This document shows, one piece after another, positions 13,417 through 23,786 of a stretch of DNA of 59,089 bases. This DNA is from Jaapia argillacea MUCL 33604 (taxonomy: Eukaryota; Basidiomycota; Agaricomycetes; Jaapiales; Jaapiaceae). Made by a program: the position numbers and the translations under genes. The stretch covers positions 1 to 59,089 of the forward strand of contig KL197749.1 of NCBI GenBank assembly GCA_000697665.1. Direction: 5' to 3'. Position 1 is the first letter of the stretch; every line of letters starts with the position of its first letter. Below the pieces are notes generated by a model. That model worked only from the letters and a program-made list of their open reading frames with translations, was not told where the DNA came from and did not search any database.

Positions 13417-15550
13417 TCATGGTGCGAAATCCTTCAGATGGTACAACAAAACCCTCCCCCTACTGTTACCCAACGCCACATACTCGCTGCCGGCAGCGAA
13501 ATCCATTGCGGTCACATGTCCCAACGGCGTGCTCGCCGTTGGCCAGTTCGAGAACGAGGTCAAGGATGGGAGGTGAATCTGCGCAGCGATATTAGCTATA
13601 TGAACAAAAGAAAGGACGGCAGTTAATGGAAGGACGTACCATACGCATTTGATCCTTTTTGGTATTGCTGGCAATCGCGAGAAGCTGAGAATCGTGGTTG
13701 AAACAGAGGGAAGAGATCGAAGTAGTGAGGTTCCCGATCGTCTTGAGCGATTTTGGCGGTTTCAAGGAAGAGGTGGAGGAAGCAGTGGCTTCAAAGCCAT
13801 AGACGTTGACGAAGCCAGTCGTGGACCTGCGGGATTGAGCAGTTAGCGTCATATCAATAGCGAGGACAATCTGGATAGAACTCACCCAATGGCGAGGTAA
13901 CTACCACGTTTATCACCGCCCATAACCCGACTCCCAAACCCACCATCATCCTTCCACTTCCTCACGCACTTTCGTTCGCCTACATCCCAAACATAAACCT
14001 CCGAGTCTTCTCCCAGCGTCAACAACTCTCGACCTTGTCCGCTTAACCCACTACGACCCTGCCCCCACCATAAGCTCTTCACCCCAACATTCATCTTCAC
14101 ACTGCCAACGACTTGCCCAGCACTGCTCTTCCAGTCGACGAAATAGACGTAGCCACGTCTGCCTGCTACGGCGAGGACTTCGCCAGTTGGACTGAAGGAT
14201 GATATTTCCATGCTTGTGGAGGTCGCTTCGTTGGTGCTGTTGAAGGTGGTTCCCCATAAACCGCGAGGAGACCGACGGGTTGTGCCGGATTGGAGGTCAT
14301 GAGTGTAATAAAAGGGTCGAGGACCCGCGAGGAAGATGGAAGAGCCTGTTGGATGGAATGATGCCGTCGTGATGGGGAGAGAAGGTATATGTAGAGTTTG
14401 GAGATGAGGGTTTGAGTGACCGTCAACCTTGGAGGATAAATTTAGACATGTACTCCAGCGGTCGAAGGCGAGGAGGAAGAGACGTACATGGAATAATCGT
14501 AACCGCCGATCTGAACTTGCGGCCAATAAGACTGGTATTCGAGGCGAAGGATGAAATTGAACCGCCTTGATCTCGCCCTCTGCTTTCGCAGACAAGTTCG
14601 CATCTCGCAATCTCTCGATATCCAGGGCTCCTTGGGCGATTACCTTCGCTTTCCTCTTCACCCCATCCGATAAAATTCCTCCCGTCGAGTTCATCAAATC
14701 ATCCATAACATCCCTCTCTTCGTCTTCGTCCCCATCCTCTCTTCCACTACCACTTTCTCTCCTCCGTTTTCCTTTATCCTTTCTCCGCGCATTCAAAGCC
14801 CACTCCGGAGTAGGATTAATCTTCTCATACTGTCTCCTCAGTCGTCTCTCGTATTCCCTGCCACCAACTGAGTCTTCGTCGGGAGCGTCTCGGAGCTTGC
14901 GGAGACGAGATGAGAAGAGGGATACTTGAAGGGCCGTGTCATCTGGGTCCTGCCAAGCTGGAGGTTTGTGTTTGTTGGAAGTGATTTTGAGGGGGGGGTG
15001 GGATGAGGAAGGGTCCTGTGGTGGGTTCTCACTGTTAACGGATTCGTCATCTGATTCCTGTGAGTGTTCGTCGTCGGAGTCACGGTCGGACGCTTGGCTT
15101 CCAGATGCCTCATCGGACTCTACCTCGTCGAGACCAATATCTGCATCGAATGCTGGGGCATCGAGAGGAGAAGGGACGGACGGTGCGCCGTCATCTACAA
15201 AAAAAAGCTGGGATGATGAAGTATCATAATTCAGCTTGGTCAACGAACTGCAAAATAAGTGAAGCAAGTCCGCTACTCACATCCGTATCAAGCAGATTCT
15301 GAAATACTCGTCCTCCCCCATCTTCCACTCCGTCCTCATCCTCGTCTTCTATTACAACCACATGTCCCCCGTTCTTTTTCGAACCGTCAGGTGGAACGTA
15401 TTTCGTCCCGAAAAGCATGCTCTCCAACCTCCGCTCCTCATCGTCCTTTTCTGAATCGTCTAGCAAGTTATTGTTGAAAGATTTCGAGCCAAGGGGATTG
15501 CTTTCAGAGTTTTTTGAGGTCTTTTGGCGTTTCCTGGCATGTTTCGCCAT
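13417..15550 (-). CDS. UTP18: U3 snoRNP-associated WD40 protein UTP18
   Basis: UTP-B subunit of the nucleolar small-subunit processome, needed for 18S pre-rRNA processing. Five exons (15550-15281, 15207-14488, 14427-13886, 13826-13640, 13578-13417) total 1,881 bases, or 626 residues; introns are 73, 60, 59 and 61 bases. The N-terminus is basic (AKHARKRQKTSK), then acidic. The UTP18 signature block follows: QDPDDTALQVSLFSSRLRKL and GREYERRLRRQYEKINPTPEW. A WD40 propeller comes after it, with blocks such as AVQFHPSPRIPVLLAASSDRR, LTLGEDSEVYVWDVGERKC and YLAIGSTTGFVNVY. It ends in GNSRGRVLLYHLKDF. Several splice junctions rebuild family-typical sequence. The gene is convergent with SPO22/ZIP4, 228 bases apart. 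Confidence 0.95.
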
Positions 15551-15983
15551 GGCGGTTCAAGGATCGGTGGTCAGAAAGGCAGTCTCGACAGTGTAAATGT
15601 GTTTTCAGAGTTTTGGACTTGGTGAAGAAAAGTTTTGGGATGTTTGGTGCCACAATTGTGTTTGGGCGTGATTGCATGTCCAATGAACGCTCCATCCCAA
15701 CTCCATCCTCTGCAGAATTGGTTCACATTTTTGTGCAGTGTGACGAATATATATCAGGTTTGAGTCCTCCGCGCTGCATAAACGGCTGTGCTATATCGCT
15801 TCACGCTTGGTCGCGATCGATAAAGGCTGCAGGGGAATATCCCTCTGCTTCGAACCCATTTGTTGATTATCGCTTGCCTAACACTACTATGCAAGCGGCA
15901 GTTGCAAACCACGAGGCAGTTCCTGGTCAGCCTTGCAGTCTTCAGTTGACAGAAACTAAGTTTACCAAGCGCTCATAATAGAC
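15551..15983. other. Intergenic between UTP18 and F-box gene 1
   Basis: Shared upstream region of the divergent UTP18 and F-box genes. An AT-rich TATATAT run lies near 15748-15755, about 230 bases upstream of the F-box start. It is too far upstream to call as a TATA box without transcript data. No gene seen. Confidence 0.35.
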
Positions 15984-17483
15984 ATGGACTTGCTTGGAAT
16001 CCTTCGCACAGGGTACCCACCCCAAGCCGTGGACGTCCCTCGCCTCCTTGAGCACATCTCTTTCGCAGACGCTGATATCTCTGCTCTCAACTCCCAAATC
16101 CTGGAACGGAGAGCACATATCGCTCAAATCATGGAGGAAATCACGGTCCTGTCAGCCCAAGGAGAACTGCGCGCCCGGCAAGTTTTGCCCTACAGGTCGG
16201 TCTTCGCGCCCGTCCGGCGCCTACCAATGGAGATATTGACTGAGATCTTCGTCCATTGTCTCCCCGACCCTTCGGCCTTTGGTTATCCAGAAGCCCGAAG
16301 GACCCTTATGCATGTCTGCTCGTCATGGAGGGAGCTGGTATGTTCTACACCACGATTATGGTCGACGATTCTGGTGAACGGTCCCAACGACGCGGAAGCG
16401 AGCTTGGAGCATATGAATGCATGTTTAGCCAGGTCGGGTACTCATCCCCTGAACATCTTCGTAACCCACCTCGAGGGGAGCCCGGCGTCGTCAGAAATCT
16501 TGTCTCGACTAGCTCGTCATGCGCACCACTGGCGGTCCATGGAGTTGGTGGTGGGCGACGTTGAACTACTTCAGCTCTTCTCGCTTGTAGACGGAGCGGG
16601 ACTGCAGATGCTTCAACGGTTCGATCTCGATATCATACAGGCTTCCGGTACCGCAGCCACTCGGCGAATCCTCAATGGCCTAAATTTCCTCTTTCACGCT
16701 CCCCGCCTTCACGATGTCCAGATCAGCTCAAATATGCAGGACATGGCCATACCGGATCTTCCATGGTCGCAATTGACTCGATTGGACCTCCGTCTATCCC
16801 CACTCTCCACCTCACATATCCTCGACATCCTCTCCAAATCTCCCAACCTCACAGACTTCTCGACCATTATCACCGCGTACCTGAACCCATTGGAAACGGT
16901 GACAATCCAACCCCTCGTGCATGCCAATCTCAAATACCTAAACCTCGTCATCTCAACCAACTTTCGTCACCTTTTCAGCCGCCTCACTCTACCCAGCTTA
17001 GAGCGTCTGAGAGTGCATTGCCGCACACACATAAGCCGTGGGGAGTCAGATTGGGGAAACCTTTCTTCTTTCCTCCGACGCTCCGCACCGCCACTTGACC
17101 AACTCAACTTACTCTTGTATTGGATCCCCGAATCCGACCTTCTCGACTGCCTCACCTACGTGCCGAGCCTTACCCGGTTCCATTGCACCGCAGACGTCCA
17201 AATTGATCACATCCTCAAGGCCATGACAATTTCCTCCAAGAGCAAAACCGACTCACACCCGGTCGTTCTTCCTCGCCTCGACACGCTTATCCTTCGCGGT
17301 CCCACATTCGCTCCCCAATCTCTCACCGATATGGTCCTGTCACGATATGGCGACACATTCTCATCGCCTTCGTCGCTGCGCCAAGTTAGATTGGACGTTG
17401 CAGACGAGATCGAGGAACTCGAAATCTCTACTCGTTTGGCCCCACTCCGCGAACTTGGACTTGGGCTCTTCCTATGGCCTTGA
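15984..17483 (+). CDS. F-box/LRR-like protein (F-box gene 1)
   Basis: Single-exon 499-residue F-box protein, a probable substrate adaptor of SCF (SKP1-cullin-F-box) ubiquitin ligases. Order: an N-terminal amphipathic coiled-coil helix (about residues 20-65; ISALNSQILERRAHIAQIMEE), the F-box (about 72-96; APVRRLPMEILTEIFVHCLPD), the TSSWRELVCSTPRLWS-like link helix common to this mushroom family, then degenerate leucine-rich repeats to the C-terminus (LPWSQLTRLDLRLSPLS; SLTDMVLSRYGD). It starts at the ATG that opens the uninterrupted frame. It is convergent with F-box gene 2, 239 bases apart. Substrate unknown. No breaks are seen. Confidence 0.88.
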   Translation: MDLLGILRTGYPPQAVDVPRLLEHISFADADISALNSQILERRAHIAQIMEEITVLSAQGELRARQVLPYRSVFAPVRRLPMEILTEIFVHCLPDPSAFGYPEARRTLMHVCSSWRELVCSTPRLWSTILVNGPNDAEASLEHMNACLARSGTHPLNIFVTHLEGSPASSEILSRLARHAHHWRSMELVVGDVELLQLFSLVDGAGLQMLQRFDLDIIQASGTAATRRILNGLNFLFHAPRLHDVQISSNMQDMAIPDLPWSQLTRLDLRLSPLSTSHILDILSKSPNLTDFSTIITAYLNPLETVTIQPLVHANLKYLNLVISTNFRHLFSRLTLPSLERLRVHCRTHISRGESDWGNLSSFLRRSAPPLDQLNLLLYWIPESDLLDCLTYVPSLTRFHCTADVQIDHILKAMTISSKSKTDSHPVVLPRLDTLILRGPTFAPQSLTDMVLSRYGDTFSSPSSLRQVRLDVADEIEELEISTRLAPLRELGLGLFLWP

Positions 17484-17722
17484 CAACGGCTTTCAGCTTG
17501 ACACCATCTCTGTATCTCACTCATCGACTTGAGCATACGACTATGTTCTTAATCCGACTCATGAATCCATAAATTGTACGATTATGATTTCACAGAGGGT
17601 AGCTTGTATTATGTTACAGAATCCGGCAGTTTTTCGTAATCATACTCTCCTACGGAGCACATGGAATTCCCCCGCAAGCAACGCCTACTTCACTTCTCGC
17701 GGTGGAGTATCACCCTCCGAAA

Positions 17723-19470
17723 CTATCTCAAATTGACGACCAACCCATCCTCGACGAAATCCGCCAAGAGGGCATTCAGCTCCCTTCCAAATGACGCATC
17801 GCACTCCACAGTCAAAGACCTCACTTGGGAGACTTCAACTTGTGAAGAGGATCCTAGGTCATCGCCGTGGCCTCTGCCAGAATCGATCGTAGCGGCTCGA
17901 TGGTGTTTCTGCCATCGTGAATGAACCATATGCGACAAAGCACGGGCGGTGAACGCTGGTTGTCCTCGGACGACGAATTTCGTCAAGCTTGGCAGCGGGC
18001 AAGTCGCGTCGGTCGGAGATTCTCTAGTCAAATGTTTGAGAGACCCGTCGGTGATGACAGGTATCGCTCTATTGACGACTTCCAAGGAAAGCAGGGAAGG
18101 GATGCATCGGAGACAAGCAAGAAAGTCCTCTTCTAACATGTGTGGTGTGGATAGAGAGAGCTTCCTTATCTGACACGAAGATCTCGCCACGAATTCATCA
18201 AACCTCCACCCGACGAAGTGACCCCTATCCAAAGTATCTGGGATCTGAATCTCCAAAACTCTCAGTTTTGGAGTTTGTAAGGATTCGATGAGATGAGTGA
18301 GAGGAACGGACGACACCACACGGAGAGTCTCTAGCTTGTTGAACGGAGAGGGAATTACCCCCAGAGGATCTGTTCGGGGCCATTGGCTGAGAGTGAGGGT
18401 GCAATGGATGACATTTGGACAGGACAGGAGGATATGTATGCAATCGTCAGCGGTGAGGCGGACACCGGGGGCATCGAGGATGGCAATGCGCGTAAGACGA
18501 GACCATGGTAGAGATCGTAAACGTGGCTCGCTAATTGGAGGAGAGAATTCGAGACCCCGCAGGCGAGGTGAAGATCGAAGGAAAGATATGCGGGAGATGA
18601 AATGCCGTGATTCTGTCCACTCGTCAACTGGTTGAATGTGGAAGGATTCCAGGAGCGGAGTTGAGCCCTTCGGGAGGTGAAAGAGCTGTTTGATGGAGGT
18701 AGGAGGAAGGTGTATGGAGATGTGTTGCCATTGGCGTGAATATGATATAAGGCTATCGAGGACTCCCATAACGGAGGGAGAGCTCTCTGAGAGCTCTGAA
18801 ACCTCAGCAACGAGACGGACTGACAAGGGTTGAGATGACCCTGCACGTGATAGCCATGTCTGTAGCAACAACTTGTATGATGAACGATCCGAGACAGCCC
18901 GGTTTAGCGGATAAGGCCTTCTTATTGTGAGAGAAAGTGAAGTCCATAAAACGGGCGTGGACAGGGCAATAACTCTCCATGAATGACAAATCTGACAAAA
19001 CACCAAAGGCGCTCCATTCGAATACGGTACGACGAACCTCGAAGACTTTACTCGTGTAGCCCTTCCTATCGACTGCTTTGGGAGACAAAAAACGAAGATA
19101 CGGCCTAAGATCTCTGGAGGGAGTCGTCGGATGGGTGCCTCTAAGGAATGGTAACCGTGTATTTGCCTATCCAGACCATCTCGATATGTCTGAAGCGGGA
19201 TAGGGAGGAAGTGCCTTGGAAACCCCGAGCGATGGGCTTGTTCATCGAGGTCTTTGATATCCTTTTCGAACTCCTTCACAGCAACCCGGAGGTTCGTGGT
19301 TTCGCATGAGGAGGGATAGCGCCCGGAACGCAGGATGTTGAAGACGTCGGGTGACTGAGACCATTCCTCTGGGGAGAAATTCAACATATCACCAAGGCTC
19401 GTGGGTGGAAAGGCTACGTACTTGACCGAGATGCAAACGAAGGGACAATATCTGCCAAATTCCAGTTCAT
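17723..19470 (-). CDS. F-box/LRR-like protein (F-box gene 2)
   Basis: Probable SCF ubiquitin-ligase adaptor. My model has a 49-base first exon (19470-19422; MNWNLADIVPSFASRS), a 53-base GTACGT...CCCCAG intron (19421-19369) and a long second exon. The total is 1,695 bases, or 564 residues. Without that intron the first in-frame ATG is at 19387. The protein has RYPSSCETTNLRVAVKEFEK and a coiled helix, the F-box (APIRRLPPEILGRIFVFCLPK), a CHSWRVIALSTPVLWTSLSL block, LRR-like repeats (LPWSRLTRIAILDAPGVRLT) and a C-terminal LSHMVHSRW block shared with the other F-box genes here. The frame is intact. Confidence 0.87.
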
Positions 19471-19477
19471 TTTCCAC

Positions 19478-20484
19478 CTCCTCAGTGGGCGCCTTCTACG
19501 AATTAAGGAAAGTTGGTCGGTTCCCTGGAATTTGAATTTGAATCTGAAGGATTGAGAATGGTAGACGAGCAGATTTTATGATTGAGGGTTAGAGTTGGGG
19601 TAGAGTTCCCCCGCCGGTCATGGTCATAACTGCGCTCCCGTGTCCAATGGATAAGCGCGGGAGGAAAGGGCGAGTCACGACTCTGGTTGTGAGATTTCAT
19701 GCCACGAATTGAACGTGGACCGGTATATTTTCTGTCTCCGAGTCGCAGTACTGTCGCATCTATTCTTCGGCCTGACCACATACAGTATATACGTCAGTAA
19801 TATGGATGGCATTGCTCTTCTGACGGAATGACCGTTGGGTCGTCAAGAACAGGTATGGTATGGGAAGTAGCCGACCGTGGATAAGGGAAAAAGTACAAGT
19901 CTCGTACTGGTACAGGAAGGGGGTGGTTTGGGCTAGAAATCACGACAGGAGGATATCGAGGCATTGTGGTAAATTGAGTGGGTGTAAGTACGCCTCCGTC
20001 AATCCCTGGAGCTCTCATCCAGCACACTGCATCTCAAAGCGATCGTTCACGGAGGGGCACAAGCAGCGCGACCTGATTGCAGACGGTACCAGTCGGACCA
20101 GGTGCTTTGAGGGAGGGAAGGGTTGTCTGAATCGGCACTTGAAGTTCCTCATGTGAGCCACCCTCTTTGTCTCTCCGAAGCTATGAGACTGGCCGCGAGT
20201 TGGAGGACTTTCTCTGGAGAAATTAAATCACTGTCCTCTTTGTCGACGGTCGTCAATCTGACGTTCAGAACTGAACGAGGTAAAGGATTGGACTGACCAT
20301 CACTCGGCTCCTGAGTCGGCCGTCGTTTGACGATTCGTCCATCGGATTCATTAACTTCGTGCACTTCTAATATCAGTTTACGGACGGAACATAATGGACT
20401 TAAAACACTAACCAGTTGGCTTTATGGTGGAGAAATCTTGGACGAGTATTCTCCCGTCACCTTCGTCACCTTCGCAGATATCTG
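19478..20484. other. Unresolved, possibly small minus-strand exons
   Basis: Minus-strand frames at 20364-20149 (starts MHEVNESDGRIVKRRPTQEP) and 20027-19794 (Pro-rich, ends in a stop at 19794) look compositionally like the tail of a membrane protein. They could be the 3' exons of the gene at 20485-21733, because a GTTAGT...ATATTAG intron candidate lies between 20415 and 20365. I could not make one continuous model and do not claim a gene. Confidence 0.25.
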
Positions 20485-21733
20485 TCAGTTCTGCGCATTG
20501 AAGGGGATGTGGGAATCAAAATACGGACTGAAAGTGACAATGACGGTTTCGCGGAAGCCGGTCAGCATATTGGTGTGCGGTCCTCTATCATCCCCATCAA
20601 GCGAAGCAGGCTCCTCTGTACACCTCGCCAACGAAGGCAGGGTGACAGGACTATCAAGATACCAAGAAGGAGACGCCTCCGGTTCGGCTGAATGGAGTTC
20701 GGTAGTAGCATCAGCTGTGGGGGTGGAATCTTTCGACTGTGAATTCCTCGTGCGAAGCACGTCATTGGGCTTCAGTTCGTGGATGGACGAGCGGTGGTAT
20801 GGTAATTGTGGAATTTCAGGAGCGCATTCCCCTCGTTCGGCAGACACTTGGCTGTCGGAGTTAAAGTAGTGTTAGACAAGCAGAGTGAGCAGATGTGAAT
20901 GAATAAATCAAACCGGGAAACCTGCTTCCGCATTCCCAGACATATATTCAGTATATCATCCTTGATTGACCTTGGACAGGGAGTGGAGGGTGAGAGTCGA
21001 AATAACCACCAAATTATCAAAGAACACCTCACCATGACGTAGCAATGCCTGCTGATATGGAAAATAGGCTGCTAACCAGAGCGATACCTTTATGGCCAAC
21101 GACAACTGAATAAACAGCCGCGAAAGTGCTTCCGATGGTGACGATGAGACCAGCTATCACTCTCTGACACTGTGGTGTGCTCAAAGCATGAAGTGAGAGG
21201 GGTGTGTGCAAGCTGATGGTCATTGATCGAATGAAGGACAGAACATGAATTCCCACTCTATATATTCAATGTCAACATTTAGCGCCAGGGGTAGTGCATT
21301 GTACTTCGCATTGCATATATTGTCTACAAAGTGGAGAGTAAGCGCTAGTTCCATGGAGACGGGTCCTTATTTGGCGTGGATCCACAAGAATCCGCAATCA
21401 CTACAATGTGAACTCGAGGGCGATCAGCAGGCAGCGGAAACAATCAAAGAATAAACAATTACCTGCTTTGTCGAAGGCGCTGAGCTTCGCAACGATCTGC
21501 CCAACTAGCCTTCATCTGTAAGGAAACAAATACATAGGTGGCTGTAAGAGGCGAAAAGCACTCTATCGAATAATGGGTGTGTGAACTGTCACTTGTCACT
21601 TTAGAAACCATCCGCCAAGCATTGTGCGTTCTCGGGTTATTGCATTGTGGAACTAAGGATGTAGACAAACCAGCCGAATGAGAACTACCGGATTGGTACG
21701 TATGCAAGGTAGATGCCAGCGAAAGACATGGTG
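20485..21733 (-). CDS. Putative multi-pass membrane protein, exons unresolved
   Basis: The best-supported part is 21256-21029, where two strongly hydrophobic segments (RVIAGLIVTIGSTFAAVYSV and IALVSSLFSISAGIA) are separated by VVGHKG. Downstream on the same strand, 20847-20485 reads as a hydrophilic Ser/Thr/Glu-rich tail ending in a stop. Upstream, a candidate first exon begins MSFAGIYLAY at 21733, followed by small exon candidates that I could not phase with certainty. This pattern (several helices, then a cytosolic tail) fits the many uncharacterised basidiomycete membrane proteins. I recognise no family. It may be decayed. Confidence 0.3.
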
Positions 21734-21893
21734 ATGGTTATCAACAAATGCAACGCGTCTGTGATGGAGGAAGCTGCTCTATAGCGACCTTATAGATGGT
21801 CAGAAATTTCAAGAAACGTGGCTCTCGGGGGGAGTCCCAAGAGCGAGACACACCTTTGAATACGAAGTCAATGGAAGCTGATGGGTCTGAGAT

Positions 21894-23250
21894 TCACGAC
21901 GCGACATCTAAAGTCGAACTGGGATTCGCCTGAACTGGGTCAAGTTCATCACCCAGCCAGAGCACCAATCCTTCCTCGACACAATCCTCTCGCCCAAGGA
22001 ATGGTTCTGAAGGGATATAGTTTTCGATGTGTATGAAAACCCGCTCTAGGCGAGACACGCCCGTTGACGGGGTGTTAACCTTCCATCGAGAGCGAACCAT
22101 GTCAGAGAGGCCCCCTCCGATGGCAAAGTCCGTCAGTTTGGGGACGATATTATCCACAGGAGACCCATCGTCCACGGTCAGACGAACGAAAAGATCGTCT
22201 GTCATCGAATTCCAACATCTGAAATATATCAGACAGGGTGTCTTCTCCAAGCGAGCCAAGATGTCTATGACCTCAATGACAAATATGAATGTCAAAGATT
22301 TCAGCACGCAGGATGAACGAGCAATAAGAGCGAGGAATGAGTCCTTGATCCCACGTTTGTCCCCGAGATTAACCAGTCGGATGGTGGACAACTTAGAAAG
22401 GATGATGTTGTCCAGGAATGAGCGCATATCGATATTGGTCGAGAGCTCCAGTCTTTCCAACTCCGAGAGGAGGAAAGGCTGAGACAACAGCTCAGGCGGG
22501 TCTGCGTCGAATCTGTAAGGGAGAGCTAGAGTACATTTGGCGAGTCTATTGCATTGAAGAAGAACACGCAGACAATCTTTCGCTCCAAATCACGTACGGG
22601 GAAGATTGAGGGCGGGGTCGTCAATTGTTGCCATGGCAAGGAAATATGAGTGATGGGGATGGGAGCGAAGATGTCGACATCTCGTAGGCGGCTAGCTGAG
22701 GCGAGGAACTGAGGACGAAGCGTCCAAACCACCCTGTCCCACTCGACTTCCGAAGTTTTGCGTTCACAAATTGTAAGACTCTCCAACAATGGGACATGGA
22801 GTACATTCGCCAGTTTGTCAAAGCATTCTCCCCGGAGGCTGAGTCTGATATGTTTCCATCGTGGCGCGTTAGGGATGAAAGGATCGAGGCAAAGGATGGC
22901 ACTGTCGTTGGTCACATCCTCGCCAAGTTTGTCTGGCCACACGAGCGTGATGGATAATGGTTGTCCTCCAGAGCGTTTGAGCCACTCATGCACAATTAAG
23001 ACGGCGTTCTCGTAAAATGCATCATCAGAGGGTACGATCCATGAAAACGAGCGGCAGATCTCCGAGCATGCAAGACCGACCTGTCTCCACGGCCTGCATA
23101 TCTGCGCAACGAGAAGGGCTCCTCGTCACTTCTTGGGACAAGAGTGTCGGTGGTGTTTAACGGTGATGGGAGGCAGTAGAGAAAGACTCCGAGAGCAGGT
23201 TGGGCGGTAGTATCAGATGTTGATGAAGCTCGCGGAGGAACGACCGACAA
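21894..23250 (-). pseudogene. Broken F-box/LRR gene
   Basis: A relic of the same F-box family, read on the minus strand. 23250-23070 carries a degenerate F-box (LGVFLYCLPSPL). The frame then shifts by one base before the conserved link helix, which is in the next frame (ALLVAQICRPWRQVGLACSE, near 23130-23060). 22993-22600 has the WLKRSGGQPLSITLVWPD block and LRR-like sequence to SLPWQQLTT. 22487-21894 resumes with LLSELERLELS and the family C-terminus (LSDMVRSRWK; EDCVEEGLVLWLGD). An intron candidate between the two long parts does not join in phase, and part of the LRR region is missing. Frameshift plus internal loss argue for a pseudogene. A sequencing error could explain the frameshift but not the loss. 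Confidence 0.7.
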
Positions 23251-23786
23251 CCAGCAACTTCTGTCAAGTTACAGAGTGAGAACTACGCGTGAGACTAGTA
23301 CTACAACAACCAGACTCACAAATCTCAAATGAAGACGAACTTGACGTAGTAAAGGTGATGGAGACAAAGCAGCTGAACCGCACCAGAGACGAAAAAACCA
23401 CGGGGGTCCGGATATTGGCATGCACGCGACAAGCCTGCTCTAGTTGGATTTCCACCATCTCGTGGGAGCAGCCATTAGGGAACTCGTCTCTGTTCTTGGT
23501 CTTCGATATCTCATGTTCCTGAGACGCTGAGCCGGTTGGCTCGTCGGCGCAAGGCAAGAGTTCTACCTCGCTACCTCCTGACAAATCGCACCGGTCACGG
23601 TATCTGAATGTCAACCGTAGCGGGAACCAGGTTCTTCGCTATACCGACCCAGGGATCTCACGCAATCTATATTGAGGGCCTCGTTATCCTCAAGAACCAA
23701 TATCCACATGGTCATAATCTAATCTTGACACTAGGACTTGGCTCCCGAAACATTTCGCTCACCTACTCTTGACTTGCCATTCCCTC
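23251..23786. promoter_or_regulatory. Carboxypeptidase upstream region (duplicated elsewhere)
   Basis: No gene is seen between the F-box relic and the carboxypeptidase. The last ~175 bases (23611-23786) are the carboxypeptidase promoter and leader. They have a clear second copy at 33725-33916, sharing GGGAACCAGGTTCTTCG, TCAAGAACCAATATxCACA and the TTTCGCTCACC segment just before the start codon. Confidence 0.5.

Noticed and set aside
14567-14929. 120-codon plus-strand frame
   Set aside because: Antisense to the charged N-terminal half of UTP18; its Ser/Leu-rich composition is the mirror of Glu/Lys codons.
17723-19477. Unspliced 584-codon reading of F-box gene 2 from 19477
   Set aside because: The first codon at 19477 is GTG. 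The first in-frame ATG is 19387, and a 53-base intron joins an upstream ATG exon (19470) in phase with family-like sequence.
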